Shown: piece after piece, positions 39,812 through 49,676 of the stretch | How positions within the stretch are numbered: the stretch's first letter is position 1 | Layout: each line of letters opens with the position of its first letter | From: Acidobacteriota bacterium | GTDB lineage: Bacteria > Acidobacteriota > Vicinamibacteria > Vicinamibacterales > UBA8438 | Assembly: GCA_011523845.1 (NCBI GenBank) | Contig: WTFV01000178.1 | Coordinates: forward strand, 62,001-126,000 | Length of the DNA: 64,000 nucleotides | Reading direction: 5' to 3' | Made by a program: the position numbers and the translations under genes | The notes under the pieces: model-generated | Seen by the model: only the letters and a program-made list of their open reading frames with translations | Database searches by the model: none | What the model was told of the DNA's origin: nothing

Positions 39812-40930
39812 TCACGGCAGGGTCTGGACCTCCACCGACAGGACTGCCGGCAGGTCGCGCACGATGGGCATCCAGGTGTCCCCGGCGTCGGGGGAGACAT
39901 AGACCTGCCCGCCGGTCGTGCCGAAGTAGACGCCGCACGGGTCGAGCGTATCGACAGTCATCGCGTCCCGAAGGACGTTGACGTAGCAGTCGCGCTGCGG
40001 CAGCCCTTCGGTCAGCGCCTCCCACTCGTCGCCGCCGGTGCGGCTGCGGTAGACGCGCAGGCGGCCATCCGGCGGGTAGTGCTCGGAGTCGCTCTTGATC
40101 GGGACGACGTAGACGGTGTCCGGCTCGTGGGCGTGGACCTCTACGGGGAAGCCGAAATCGGACGGGAGGTTGCCGCTGATCTCGCGCCACGACTCGCCGG
40201 CGTCGTCGCTGCGCATGACGTCCCAGTGCTTCTGCATGAACAGCACGTCGGGCCGCGCCGGGTGCATGGCGAGGCGGTGCACACAGTGGCCCACCTCTGC
40301 GTCCGGCTCGGGGAGAAACCCCTCGGACTGCAGCCCGCGGTTCACCGGCCGCCACGATTCCCCGGCGTCGTCGCTGCGGAATGCGCCGGCGGCGGAGATG
40401 GCGGTGTAGAGGCGTTTCGGATCGTTCGGCGCCAGCAGGACGGTGTGCAGGCAGAGACCGCCCGCGCCCGGCTGCCACTGCGGCCCGGTCGGATGGCGGC
40501 GCAACCCGGAGACCTCCCCCCAGGACTTGCCGCCGTCGGTCGAGCGGAACAGGGCGGCGTCCTCGACCCCGGCGTACACCGTGTCGGGATCCGACGGCGA
40601 CGGCTCCACGTGCCAGACGCGCTTGAACTCCCACGGGTGCGGGGTGCCGTCGTACCAGAGGTGCGTGCCCGTCTCTCCCTCGTAGGCGAAGTCGTTGCCG
40701 ACGGCGTTCCACGTTCGGCCGCCGTCGTCGGAACGCTGGACCACCTGTCCGAACCAGTCGGTGTGCTGGGCTGCATAGATCCGGTTGGGGTCGGCCGGGG
40801 ATCCCTTCACGTGGAAGACCTCCCAACCCGGGAAGTGCGGTCCGGCGACCTCCCAATTCCTGCGCGCCCCGTCCGAAGTCAGGACGAACGCTCCCTTGCG
40901 GGTGCCCGCCAGCACCCTCACGCTGCTCAT
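39812..40930 (-). CDS. Cytoplasmic BNR/Asp-box propeller protein (exo-sialidase-like fold)
   Basis: 372 residues without a signal peptide. Repeated Asp-box motifs: [53 protein letters not shown] and [11 protein letters not shown]. The opening [20 protein letters not shown] is common in this group. The fold is a beta-propeller related to sialidases and photosystem stability factors, but enzymatic residues are not evident. It heads a two-gene operon with a MoaD/ThiS protein. Confidence 0.82.
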   Translation of the reverse strand: MSSVRVLAGTRKGAFVLTSDGARRNWEVAGPHFPGWEVFHVKGSPADPNRIYAAQHTDWFGQVVQRSDDGGRTWNAVGNDFAYEGETGTHLWYDGTPHPWEFKRVWHVEPSPSDPDTVYAGVEDAALFRSTDGGKSWGEVSGLRRHPTGPQWQPGAGGLCLHTVLLAPNDPKRLYTAISAAGAFRSDDAGESWRPVNRGLQSEGFLPEPDAEVGHCVHRLAMHPARPDVLFMQKHWDVMRSDDAGESWREISGNLPSDFGFPVEVHAHEPDTVYVVPIKSDSEHYPPDGRLRVYRSRTGGDEWEALTEGLPQRDCYVNVLRDAMTVDTLDPCGVYFGTTGGQVYVSPDAGDTWMPIVRDLPAVLSVEVQTLP

Positions 40931-41146
40931 CGAAGCTCTGCCTTTCCGCCGGCTGCGGGGCCCTGCCCTGGCGTCCGAGAGCCGACTGCCGATAGGACGG
41001 GTGCCCAGCGCGCAGTGTTCCCTGGCATGTGCGCGCTGCGCCGCCGGATGCGCCGGCCGATCCCGGTCAGCCGAAGATGCCGAAGATCGCCTGATCGGTG
41101 GGGCCGCACGAGATCCCGCACGCCGCGCCCTCTGCCGCGTCGTCGT

Positions 41147-41746
41147 TCAGTCGAGCCACCGCATGCGGAAGCCAAGGCTCTCGTAGAGTCCGCGCGCGCG
41201 CTTTCGAAGTTCGTCATCGAACTTCCGCACGCTGGCGGATCGACGGAACGACACGCACTGGAGGCGGCCCAGAAGTAGCACCTCGAACGCGCACGACTCC
41301 AGGAAGGGCACCGTCTTCGTGTACCCGCAGACCGCCAACGCGCCCGTGCGGCTCAGGAATCGATTCAACTTCTGCTCACTCGCCGCCAAGGTGCTGCAGG
41401 CCCCGAAGTGTATGAGTCGCCCCGCGCAAGTCCCGTCACCGAGCAGAGCCTCGAGATCCTTCAGCGTGACTGACTGCTGTCCGACGGTGATCTCGCCAGG
41501 GCCCCCGTGAAAGCCCAGGTAGAGGATCGGATACTTGCCGAAAGATCCCCCCACCCACTTCGGCAGGAAGAACTCAAACTCTTCGCGGGTCGCGCAGTCG
41601 TGGTGCAGGTAAGGCACCGCGAGATCTTTCAACTTCTCCAGCAAGCGCAGCACCGGCTCGACGGTGGTCGGATCCGTGACCCTCCCTCCCCAGGCCGGTT
41701 CCTCGAGGCAGAAGATCCCCTTCGTCTGATCCTTCTTCTTTGCCAT
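41147..41746 (-). CDS. Caspase-like/CHAT-like protein (resembles DUF6642)
   Basis: 199 residues. Two motifs look like the catalytic pair of caspase-fold proteases: PILYLGFHGGPGEI (His80-Gly) and GRLIHFGACSTLAASEQ (Cys117-Ser), with about 36 residues between them, as in the CHAT/caspase clan. The flanking text (FCLEEPAWGGRV, GALAVCGYTKTVPFLESCAF) agrees with what I recall of DUF6642, which I cannot verify here. There is no signal peptide. It stands alone at the end of the accessory zone. If active it could be a cell-death or defence protease; the substrate is unknown. Confidence 0.6.
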   Translation of the reverse strand: MAKKKDQTKGIFCLEEPAWGGRVTDPTTVEPVLRLLEKLKDLAVPYLHHDCATREEFEFFLPKWVGGSFGKYPILYLGFHGGPGEITVGQQSVTLKDLEALLGDGTCAGRLIHFGACSTLAASEQKLNRFLSRTGALAVCGYTKTVPFLESCAFEVLLLGRLQCVSFRRSASVRKFDDELRKRARGLYESLGFRMRWLD

Positions 41747-41830
41747 CCTGCGGTTCGCTTCGTGAGAACGGTGCCGGCGGACGGCGGGTTACCTGTACGC
41801 ACCCCGCCGCTCGCCCGGCTCGGCCGTGGT

Positions 41831-43204
<1,374 letters not shown>

Positions 43205-43235
43205 GATGTCACCTCTGCTGTTTCCGTCACGCCGT

Positions 43236-43497
43236 GTCCGACACGCCATCTCCGACACGCCGTCTCCGTCACGCCGTCTCCGTCGCGCCGTCTCCGTCAC
43301 ACCGGCTCCGTCCAGGCCGGTTGCGACACGCCGTCTCCGTCACGCCGTCTCCGTCCACGCCGGTTGCGACACACCGGCTCCGTCCACGCCGGTTGCGTCA
43401 CACCGGCTCCGTCCACGCCGGTTGCGACACGCCGTCTCCGTGCACGCGAGTTTCGACGCGCCGTCTCCGCACGCCGTTCTCCGTCACGTCGCGGTGA
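43236..43497. repeat. Dense interspersed repeats between the two serine hydrolase genes
   Basis: About 260 bp consists of two alternating unit types: short ones of the form CACGCCGTCTCCGT and longer ones containing CCGGTTGCGACACACCGG. At least six short and four long units are visible. The array fills almost the whole gap between the paralogues and lies upstream of the start at 43204. Confidence 0.8.
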
Positions 43498-43516
43498 ATC
43501 CTCCGTCACCAGGCGC

Positions 43517-44833
43517 TCAGTCGACTATCGCCTGGTAGACCCAGTTGCGCGACAGCCCGTGCACTCGGCCCTGCGCTTCGCCCCGGTGCTGGATCATCCC
43601 GACGAACGCGAGGTCGAGGGCCGGATCGATCCAGAACCACGTGCCGTCGATGCCGAGCCAGTAGTAGGCGCCGGGCGCGTGCGGCTCTCCGGCGGCCGCC
43701 GGGTCCTCGTAGATCATGAAGTCCATGCCGAAGCCCATGCCGGGCCGCATGTTGGCCGTCGCCTCGGCCGACATGTGGTTGGTGTGCATCATCTCGACGG
43801 TGCGCGAACCCAGCAGTCGCACGCCGTCGAGCTCGCCGCCGTTGAGCAGCATCTGCGTGAAGCGCAGGTAGTCGTCGGCGGTCCCGAACAGGCCGCCGCC
43901 GCCGGACGGTCCGGACGGCGGCCGGGTGAACGGCTCGCCGCGCGAGTCGAGCACGAGCTCGCCGTTCTCGCCGGCGGTGTGCCGCACGGCCACGCGGGGG
44001 AGGCGCGACCCGGGCACGTAGAACGCGGTGTCGACCATGCCGAGCGGCTGGAAGATGCGCAGGTCGAGGAAATCGCCGAGCGGCTCCCCGGACAGCTTCT
44101 CCACCAGGTAGCCCTGCACGTCGACGGCCACGCTGTAGATCCAGCGCGTGCCCGGCTGGGCCAGCAGCGGGATGGTCGCGAGCTTGTCGATCATCGCCGA
44201 GAGCGGCTCCAGCGGGCTCAGCACCCGCTTCTCCAGGAACAGCCGGTTGACCGGGTGCCGCGGATTCAGCACGTAGCCGAGCCCGGCGGTGTGGGTCATC
44301 AGCTCGCGCATCGTCATCTCGTGGTCGGCGTCGACGAGCTTCATCGATCCGTCGTCGTTCTCACCCGCGTAGACCTTCAGACCGGCCAGCTCGGGGATGT
44401 AGCGGGAGACCGGGTCGTTGAGGCGCCACTTGCCCTCTTCGTAGAGCATCATCATGGCGACGCCGGTGACCGGCTTGGTCATGGAGAAGATACGGAAGAT
44501 GGAGTCGCGGGCCATCGGGCGGCCGCTCTCGATGTCCTGCACGCCGGCCACGTCGACGAACGCGATCTTGCCGTGGCGCGCCAGCAGCGCCACCACGCCG
44601 GCCAGCTCGCCGGCGTCGACCAGGGCCTGCAGTCCGGAGTCGAGCCGCTCCAGGCGCTCGGCCGAAAGCCCGACCTCGGCCGGGTCGACGGTTTCGAGGA
44701 CTGCGGCGGCGGTCGTTGCGCCGCTCACGCGCTCGGCGACGAGCGGCTGCGTGGAGAACGTCGCGGCGATCAGAACGAGCGCCATGAGAGCCGCGGCGAG
44801 CGGAGCAAAACGCCAGGGTCTGGCTGAGATCAC
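43517..44833 (-). CDS. Exported serine hydrolase, class C beta-lactamase fold (paralogue 2)
   Basis: 438 residues from GTG 44833 with AGGAGG upstream. Signal peptide FAPLAAALMALVLIAATFST. SxxK in FRIFSMTKPVTGVA (Ser117, Lys120); the Tyr motif is in RWIYSVAVDVQGYLVEKLSG; GGGGLFGTADDYLRFTQMLL is shared with the adjacent paralogue. Roughly 60 percent identity between the two by eye. The main difference is a region around YAGENDDGSMKLVDADHE. The duplication may have broadened substrate range. Confidence 0.88.
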   Translation of the reverse strand: MISARPWRFAPLAAALMALVLIAATFSTQPLVAERVSGATTAAAVLETVDPAEVGLSAERLERLDSGLQALVDAGELAGVVALLARHGKIAFVDVAGVQDIESGRPMARDSIFRIFSMTKPVTGVAMMMLYEEGKWRLNDPVSRYIPELAGLKVYAGENDDGSMKLVDADHEMTMRELMTHTAGLGYVLNPRHPVNRLFLEKRVLSPLEPLSAMIDKLATIPLLAQPGTRWIYSVAVDVQGYLVEKLSGEPLGDFLDLRIFQPLGMVDTAFYVPGSRLPRVAVRHTAGENGELVLDSRGEPFTRPPSGPSGGGGLFGTADDYLRFTQMLLNGGELDGVRLLGSRTVEMMHTNHMSAEATANMRPGMGFGMDFMIYEDPAAAGEPHAPGAYYWLGIDGTWFWIDPALDLAFVGMIQHRGEAQGRVHGLSRNWVYQAIVD

Positions 44834-44914
44834 GGAATACCTCCTGAGGGAGACCTGCGAGTATCGACTGATTCTAACGGCATCGCGCGCGCCGGCTCCG
44901 GAACCGCGGCTGCC

Positions 44915-45125
44915 ATGGTCGGCGTCCGTTCCCGGCGGGGCAGCCTTCCGCCTGCGTCCGTTAAGGGCGGGGCAGCTTTCCGCCTGCGTCCGTTACGGGC
45001 CGGCAGCCCGCCTGCGTCCGTTCCCGGCGGGGCAGTTTCTTGCCGCCCGCGCCCGTTCCCGCCGGCAACTCGTCGCCCGCGTCCGTTCCCGGCGGGCAGC
45101 TCTTCCGCCTGCGTCCGGAGCGACG
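44915..45125. repeat. Degenerate tandem repeats, about 31 bp, upstream of paralogue 2
   Basis: About seven units share CCGCCTGCGTCCGTTCCCGG or close variants, at roughly 44917, 44948, 44979, 45008, 45041, 45072 and 45104. They lie in the 380-bp divergent region between the serine hydrolase start and the porin start. Confidence 0.75.
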
Positions 45126-45213
45126 CTCGATGGGCGCCGGGGCGGGTGGAGCGCCACCGGGTCCGACCGGGCGGAACGACGAATCCCGGTCCGGCCGCGA
45201 CTATCATTCGCGG

Positions 45214-45330
45214 GTGAGGCACTCGGCCCGCGCCCGTACGTCCCGTCCCTGGCACCGACGTGCGGACGGAGGTGACGGCGGGCCCGACGACGTGAGGCAC
45301 TCGGCCCCCGCCCGTACGTCCCGTCCCTGG
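45214..45330. repeat. Direct repeat of 39 bp containing the porin start codon, period 78 bp
   Basis: Copies at 45214-45252 and 45292-45330 both begin GTGAGGCACTCGGCCC and differ at one base. Because 78 is a multiple of three, both GTGs are in frame with the porin; the copy at 45292 sits directly before the signal peptide. Confidence 0.8.
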
Positions 45331-46098
45331 TGTCGCTGGGGCCCGGTCGTCGCGCTGCTGCTGCTTGTGGCGCCGGCCGCCGCAGGTGCCCAGACCGAGT
45401 TCCACTACCAGTACGGGAAGTTCGTCAACCCGTTCTCGGGGCAGCATGCCTTCGCATCGGTCCTCACGGTGCAGCAGGCGTCGCGCTGGTCGCTCGGCGA
45501 CAGCTTCTACTTCATCGACTTCACCGACGACGGCGGCGCGGACGGCTTCAACGAGAAAAGCTACTACGGTGAGTGGTATCCGACGCTGAGCCTCGGCCGC
45601 GTGTCGAAGCGGACGATCGGCGCCGGGCCGATCCGGGACGTCGCGATCGTCAGCGGCTTCAACTTCGGCAGCGACGCCAACATCTTCCGGTACGTGCCCG
45701 GCGGGCGGCTCTCGTGGAACGTGCCGGGGTTCTTCTTTCTGAACACCGACTTCGGCGCCGCCATCGACAAGGGCCGCGGCATTGCCGGGGGCGGGGCGCC
45801 GCGCACGGACACCAGCTTCGTGTTCGACGTCAACTGGGGCGCCGGGTTCGATGTCGGCAGCCACTCGTTCCTGTTCACCGGCCACACGAAGTTCATGGGC
45901 GCGACGACCAACGAGCTGGGCCACGCCGTGAAGGCCTCGCTCCTCGCCCAGCCGCAGTTCGGCTGGGACCTCGGCAAGGCGCTGACCGGGCACGCCAATC
46001 AGCTCTTTCTTGGCGTGGAGTACCAGTACTGGTGGAACAAGCTGGGGGTCGACGACGGCGACAACGTGGCGCAGTTGTGGGTGATGTGGCGGATGTGA
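45292..46098 (+). CDS. Outer-membrane porin of the OmpK/Tsx (nucleoside channel) type
   Basis: 268 residues from GTG 45292. Signal peptide WGPVVALLLLVAPAAAGAQ. The mature protein starts TEFHYQYGKFVNPFSGQHAF and has alternating beta-strand patterns (SFYFIDFTDDGGADGF, YYGEWYPTLSL) plus the strand VEYQYWWNKLG near the end, finishing in VMWRM. These features match the Tsx/OmpK family, which admits nucleosides. An in-frame GTG at 45214 would add 26 residues as a result of a 78-bp duplication. No nucleoside permease is adjacent. Confidence 0.78.
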   Translation: MRHSAPARTSRPWCRWGPVVALLLLVAPAAAGAQTEFHYQYGKFVNPFSGQHAFASVLTVQQASRWSLGDSFYFIDFTDDGGADGFNEKSYYGEWYPTLSLGRVSKRTIGAGPIRDVAIVSGFNFGSDANIFRYVPGGRLSWNVPGFFFLNTDFGAAIDKGRGIAGGGAPRTDTSFVFDVNWGAGFDVGSHSFLFTGHTKFMGATTNELGHAVKASLLAQPQFGWDLGKALTGHANQLFLGVEYQYWWNKLGVDDGDNVAQLWVMWRM

Positions 46099-46154
46099 CT
46101 CACGCCGCGCCGCAGCACTTCGCTTCGCTTGCGTTCTGCGGCGCAGGCTCCTAG
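46096..46154 (+). repeat. Half copy of the 100-bp element (hairpin 2 only)
   Basis: Contains CGCCGCGCCGCAGCAC and GCGTTCTGCGGCGCAGGCTC with the terminal CTCCTAG. It starts at the porin stop codon, and its end supplies the -10-like TAGCCT for the MNT gene. Confidence 0.6.
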
Positions 46155-46157
46155 CCT
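46152..46157 (+). promoter_or_regulatory. Candidate -10 TAGCCT before the MNT antitoxin gene
   Basis: TAGCCT ends 6 bases before ATG 46164 and overlaps the end of a repeat element. Confidence 0.35.
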
Positions 46158-46163
46158 TGGACC

Positions 46164-46532
46164 ATGGTCGATCCGGCGGACACCGTGGCGTTCCTGCGGC
46201 GCCGCGAGGCCGCCCGCCAGCGCGAGCTGGACGCGCGTTTTCGCACGGCGTGGGTCGATTTCAATCGCATCGCGGCGATGATTGCGAGCGAGTTCGCGCC
46301 GCGCCGGATCTGGCAGTGGGGGTCGCTGCTGTACCGGTGGCGCTTCTCGAACCGTTCCGACATCGACATCGCGGTCGAAGGCCTCGGTTCCGCCGAGCGG
46401 TGGTTCCGGCTCCATGCACGCGCCGAGGCGCTGACGAGGCTTCCGCTGCACATCGTCGAGCTGGAGCGCGTCCAGCCGGAGTACGCGCATCTGATCCGCA
46501 CGGCGGGTCGGCTGGTCCATGGCGTCCGCTGA
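46164..46532 (+). CDS. MNT-type nucleotidyltransferase antitoxin
   Basis: 122 residues. The minimal nucleotidyltransferase signature is WQWGSLLYRWRFSNRSDIDI (Gly53-Ser54, Asp66, Asp68). It is paired with a HEPN toxin gene that starts inside its 3' end (14-base overlap). In type VII toxin-antitoxin systems the MNT protein inactivates the HEPN ribonuclease by adding nucleotides to a Tyr near its active site. Confidence 0.85.
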   Translation: MVDPADTVAFLRRREAARQRELDARFRTAWVDFNRIAAMIASEFAPRRIWQWGSLLYRWRFSNRSDIDIAVEGLGSAERWFRLHARAEALTRLPLHIVELERVQPEYAHLIRTAGRLVHGVR

Positions 46533-47016
46533 TCGCCTGGCGGCGCTGGCCGCCGAGCTCCGGTCGACCTTGCCCGTGCTCGACCGCATCGACCGCTTCC
46601 ACGACGAGTTCCACCGCCGGCCGCACGCCTCCCGCCAGTCCGTCGAGAACGCGATCATCGTCAGCGACGTGATGGTGTCGTTCTACACGTGTCTGGAGAC
46701 AGCCTTTCTGCGCATCAGTCAGTTCTTCGAGAACGCTCTCGATGACGCCCGCTGGCACGAGCAGCTCCTGCGGGCCATGACCTGGACGGTTCCCGGTGTT
46801 CGGGAGCGGGTCATCTCCGACGCCACCTGCGCCGCCCTCTCCGAGCTGCGCCGGTTCCGCCACTTCAAGCGCTACTACTTCGCGTTCGACTACGATTGGG
46901 AGCGATTGGAGCTGGTCAAATCGAAATACCTGGCCTGCCGCGGTCAGGTCCGCGCGGAGCTCGAGGCCTATGCGTCGTACGTCGAGCGTCTCGCCGAGGA
47001 GGCTCGCAAGGCCTGA
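46519..47016 (+). CDS. HEPN-domain toxin, HepT-like ribonuclease
   Basis: 165 residues, mostly helical. The HEPN active-site region is ELRRFRHFKRYYFAFDYDWE (Arg111/His115 in an R-x3-H arrangement, followed by the Tyr pair that is AMPylated in HepT). The first half (ASRQSVENAIIVSDVMVSFY) forms the helical bundle. The 14-base overlap with the MNT gene indicates coupling and coordinated dosage. Confidence 0.8.
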   Translation: MASADRLAALAAELRSTLPVLDRIDRFHDEFHRRPHASRQSVENAIIVSDVMVSFYTCLETAFLRISQFFENALDDARWHEQLLRAMTWTVPGVRERVISDATCAALSELRRFRHFKRYYFAFDYDWERLELVKSKYLACRGQVRAELEAYASYVERLAEEARKA

Positions 47017-47212
47017 GAGCCGTGGCGCAACCCCCTGATTTCGAGCGTCACGCGGGCGCCTCGCCTCCCTCCGTGCCACGCGGAGCTCCGCCACGGCCTG
47101 TCGAAGGCGGCACTCGAAAGGCGCCGGCGGCTGCTATCCTTTGTTCCAGTCGTCCGGGAGACCTGCGAACGCCGACCGACGCTTCGCCGACCCGGCTCCA
47201 AGGGAGGCTCCA

Positions 47213-48505
47213 ATGTCCCGCATGAAGATCGACACGCGCCGCGTCGCCGCCGGCCTGCCTCTGCTGCTCCTGCCGCTCGCCGCCGCCTGCTCGTCGACAC
47301 CGGAAGAGGCGCCGGCAACGAGCACCGCAACGGTGTTCGAGGGAGCGCGCGTGATCATCGGCGACGGCAGCGATCCCATCGAGAACGCCACGTTCGTGGT
47401 GGACGGGGACAGCTTCGTCGCGGTCGGCGCGACGGGCGAGGTCGAGGCGCCGGAGGGTGCGGCCACGGTCGATCTGAGCGGCCGGACCGTCATCCCGGCC
47501 CTGATCGACACGCACGTGCACTTCTCGACCGAGCGCGAGGCGCTCATCGAGGATCTGCAGCGGAAGGCCTACTACGGGGTCGGCGCCGCCATGAGTCTCG
47601 GGCGGGACGTCGGCGAGGACGTGTACCAGGTCCGCGCGGAGACCATCCCCGGCGTGCCGCGCTACCGGCACGCCGGCCGGGGGATCACGACGCCGGAGCC
47701 TGGACGCACGGACATCCCCTACTGGGTCGAGACCGAGGAGGAGGCGCGGGCGGCGGTGCGGGAGCTCGCCGAGCTGGAGGTCGACATCGTCAAGATCTGG
47801 GTCGACGACCGCGGCGGGCAGTTCGAGAAGATGTCGCCGGCGCTGTACACCGCGATCATCGACGAGGCGCATCAGCACGGGCTGCGGGTCACCGCCCACA
47901 TCTTCGCCCTGGAGGATGCCAAGGGCCTGCTGCGCGCGGGGATCGACGCGTTCGCCCACGGCGTCCGTGACCAGGACGTCGACGACGAGTTCGTCGAGCT
48001 CGTCCGGGAGCGCCCGGACGTCGTGCTCGTGCCGAACCTGGGGGGCCGCGGCGTCGCCGAGGACCTGGGCTGGCTGAGCGGGACCATCCCGCCCGATGAC
48101 CTGGAGGCTCTGCAGGCCAACTTCGTCGACCGGCCGGAGGCGCAGGAGAGCTTCGGCATCCAGGCGCGCAACCTGGCGCGGCTCAACGACGAGGGGATGC
48201 GCGTCGCCTTCGGCACCGACGGCAACGCGGGGTGGAGCCCGCACCTGGAGATGGCCGACATGGTGGCGTCCGGCATGACGCCGCACGAGGTCATCGTCGC
48301 CGCCACCGGCACCTCCGCCGAGTTCATGGAGCTGGACGACGCCGGCACCGTGGAGGCGGGCAAGAGCGCCGACTTCGTGGTGCTGGAGGCGAACCCGCTG
48401 GACGACATCGCGAACACGCGGCGCATCGAGTCGGTGTACCTCCGCGGCGAGGCGGTCGATCGGGCCGCGCTGAGCGAGCGCTGGCTGGGCGGCGGCACGC
48501 AGTAG
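47213..48505 (+). CDS. Amidohydrolase-family lipoprotein
   Basis: 430 residues from ATG 47213 with GGGAGG upstream. A lipoprotein signal (LPLLLLPLAAACSS) anchors it. Metal-site motifs: PALIDTHVHF (His101, His103), VDIVKIWVDD (Lys194, the likely carboxylated Lys), LRVTAHIFAL, GIDAFAHGVRD and VAFGTDGN (Asp). This is the imidazolonepropionase/prolidase-like group of amidohydrolases, typically acting on cyclic amides or dipeptides. Export suggests scavenging outside the cytoplasm. Confidence 0.88.
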   Translation: MSRMKIDTRRVAAGLPLLLLPLAAACSSTPEEAPATSTATVFEGARVIIGDGSDPIENATFVVDGDSFVAVGATGEVEAPEGAATVDLSGRTVIPALIDTHVHFSTEREALIEDLQRKAYYGVGAAMSLGRDVGEDVYQVRAETIPGVPRYRHAGRGITTPEPGRTDIPYWVETEEEARAAVRELAELEVDIVKIWVDDRGGQFEKMSPALYTAIIDEAHQHGLRVTAHIFALEDAKGLLRAGIDAFAHGVRDQDVDDEFVELVRERPDVVLVPNLGGRGVAEDLGWLSGTIPPDDLEALQANFVDRPEAQESFGIQARNLARLNDEGMRVAFGTDGNAGWSPHLEMADMVASGMTPHEVIVAATGTSAEFMELDDAGTVEAGKSADFVVLEANPLDDIANTRRIESVYLRGEAVDRAALSERWLGGGTQ

Positions 48506-48711
48506 AGACGCGCGGCGTGCGCGTCGACACCGCTATTCCGCCTGCGCTTTCCTTTCGGTTTCGGGTTTCGTCCCGATGTCCGGAGGGACCGCCGGTAGAA
48601 TGGACTGAGGGCGTTCGGTCCGGCTACACGTGCGGGCGGTTCGGAACGCCCAATCGCTCCGCCCATCACGCTCCGAACCGGCGATATCAGTGTCGACACG
48701 GGAGCGCATCG

Positions 48712-49269
48712 ATGACTACGAAGCTCTTGCCGCCGGCTGTCATTCTGACCCTGATCCTCGCCTCGCCGATCGCGCCGCGGGCTCAGGCGCCGGACGTCAC
48801 CGATGCCGTGCCGTTGAGCGTGGAGGTGACGATCTCGCGCTACCAGGGCGACGAATCGGTCAGCAGTCGACCGTATGTTCTCGCCGTGACTGCCGGAGTA
48901 GGGCAGAGCGGCCTGGAATTGAACGATCGGGTTCCTGTGCCGGTCGGCCAGGCCACCACTGGTCCCGATGGTGTGCCCCGCCCCGTGTCGTTCAACTACG
49001 AGACGTTGAGTACGCAGATCTCATGCTTTGCGCGCACCCGGGGCGACGGCCGGTTCGAGGTCAGCGTCCAAGTCCACGAATCGTCTGTCGGCGGCGACCG
49101 GACCACTGCCGATGCGTCCCTGATGTCGTATCCGGCCGTCTTTCGTTCGTTCGACTCCGACAACACCCTGGTCTTGCGCGACGGGCAGACGCGGCAGTAC
49201 GTTGCGGCGGCTGACCCCGTCAGCGGCGCGACGATCCGGGTCGACGTCACGTTGACCGTGCTGGATTAG
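48712..49269 (+). CDS. Secreted protein of unknown function
   Basis: 185 residues. Signal peptide LLPPAVILTLILASPIAPRA. The mature protein is beta-rich: VPLSVEVTISRYQGDESVSS, RVPVPVGQATTG, NYETLSTQISCFARTRGDGR and QTRQYVAAADPVSGATIRVD. I have seen this layout in acidobacterial hypothetical proteins and it recalls the secretin-associated outer-membrane domain, but I cannot assign it. GGGAG is spaced 7 bases from ATG 48712. Confidence 0.65.
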   Translation: MTTKLLPPAVILTLILASPIAPRAQAPDVTDAVPLSVEVTISRYQGDESVSSRPYVLAVTAGVGQSGLELNDRVPVPVGQATTGPDGVPRPVSFNYETLSTQISCFARTRGDGRFEVSVQVHESSVGGDRTTADASLMSYPAVFRSFDSDNTLVLRDGQTRQYVAAADPVSGATIRVDVTLTVLD

Positions 49270-49309
49270 CAGTTGCTCCGGCGGCGAATCCGTCAGGGCG
49301 CGACGACCC

Positions 49310-49458
49310 TCATCCGGGCAGCAGGTCGAGGAACGCTTCGAGCGGTAGCGCCTCGACTCCGTCCAGGGTCTGGCGCCGCGGGCCACCTGGCGCGGTCCGA
49401 GCAGGAGGACGCTTCGCGGTGACGAGCGCAGGACGCTCGCAAGCAGTCGTTTGTACAT
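49310..49458 (-). pseudogene. Internally deleted DUF4143 AAA+ ATPase
   Basis: From ATG 49458 the sequence MYKRLLASVLRSSPRSVLLL followed by GPRQV is the canonical start of these ATPases through the first residues of the P-loop. It then jumps, in another frame, to QTLDGVEALPLEAFLDLLPG and a stop at 49310, the canonical C-terminus. Everything between is gone. The promoter-side palindrome at 49463-49485 is intact. Confidence 0.7.
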
Positions 49459-49462
49459 CGCA

Positions 49463-49485
49463 GGTAAAATAGCGGCTATTTTACC
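49463..49485 (-). promoter_or_regulatory. Perfect 23-bp palindrome just upstream of the ATPase remnant start
   Basis: GGTAAAATAGC (49463-49473) and GCTATTTTACC (49475-49485) are exact complements around one base. It ends 4 bases before the ATG and contains AT-rich -10-like hexamers in very GC-rich surroundings. A promoter/operator bound by a dimeric regulator is likely. Confidence 0.6.
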
Positions 49486-49676
49486 CACGAACAAGAAGAA
49501 CTGGTCGGGACCGTGCAGGTCCGTGGCGCCCGTTGTCGGGATGCGGTCCGCCCCATGGCCGGCTCCGTCAGCACTGACGAGCCGCGCCGCCGGGGGATGC
49601 CGACTTGTCCGGCTGCCCACAACCGCATGGAGGACGACAGCAGCAACAAGCCCGCCGCCGAGGATGCCGACGGACC

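Noticed and set aside
43236..43497. CRISPR array reading of the repeats between the serine hydrolases
   Set aside because: Units are of two lengths, adjoin directly, and leave no unique spacers.
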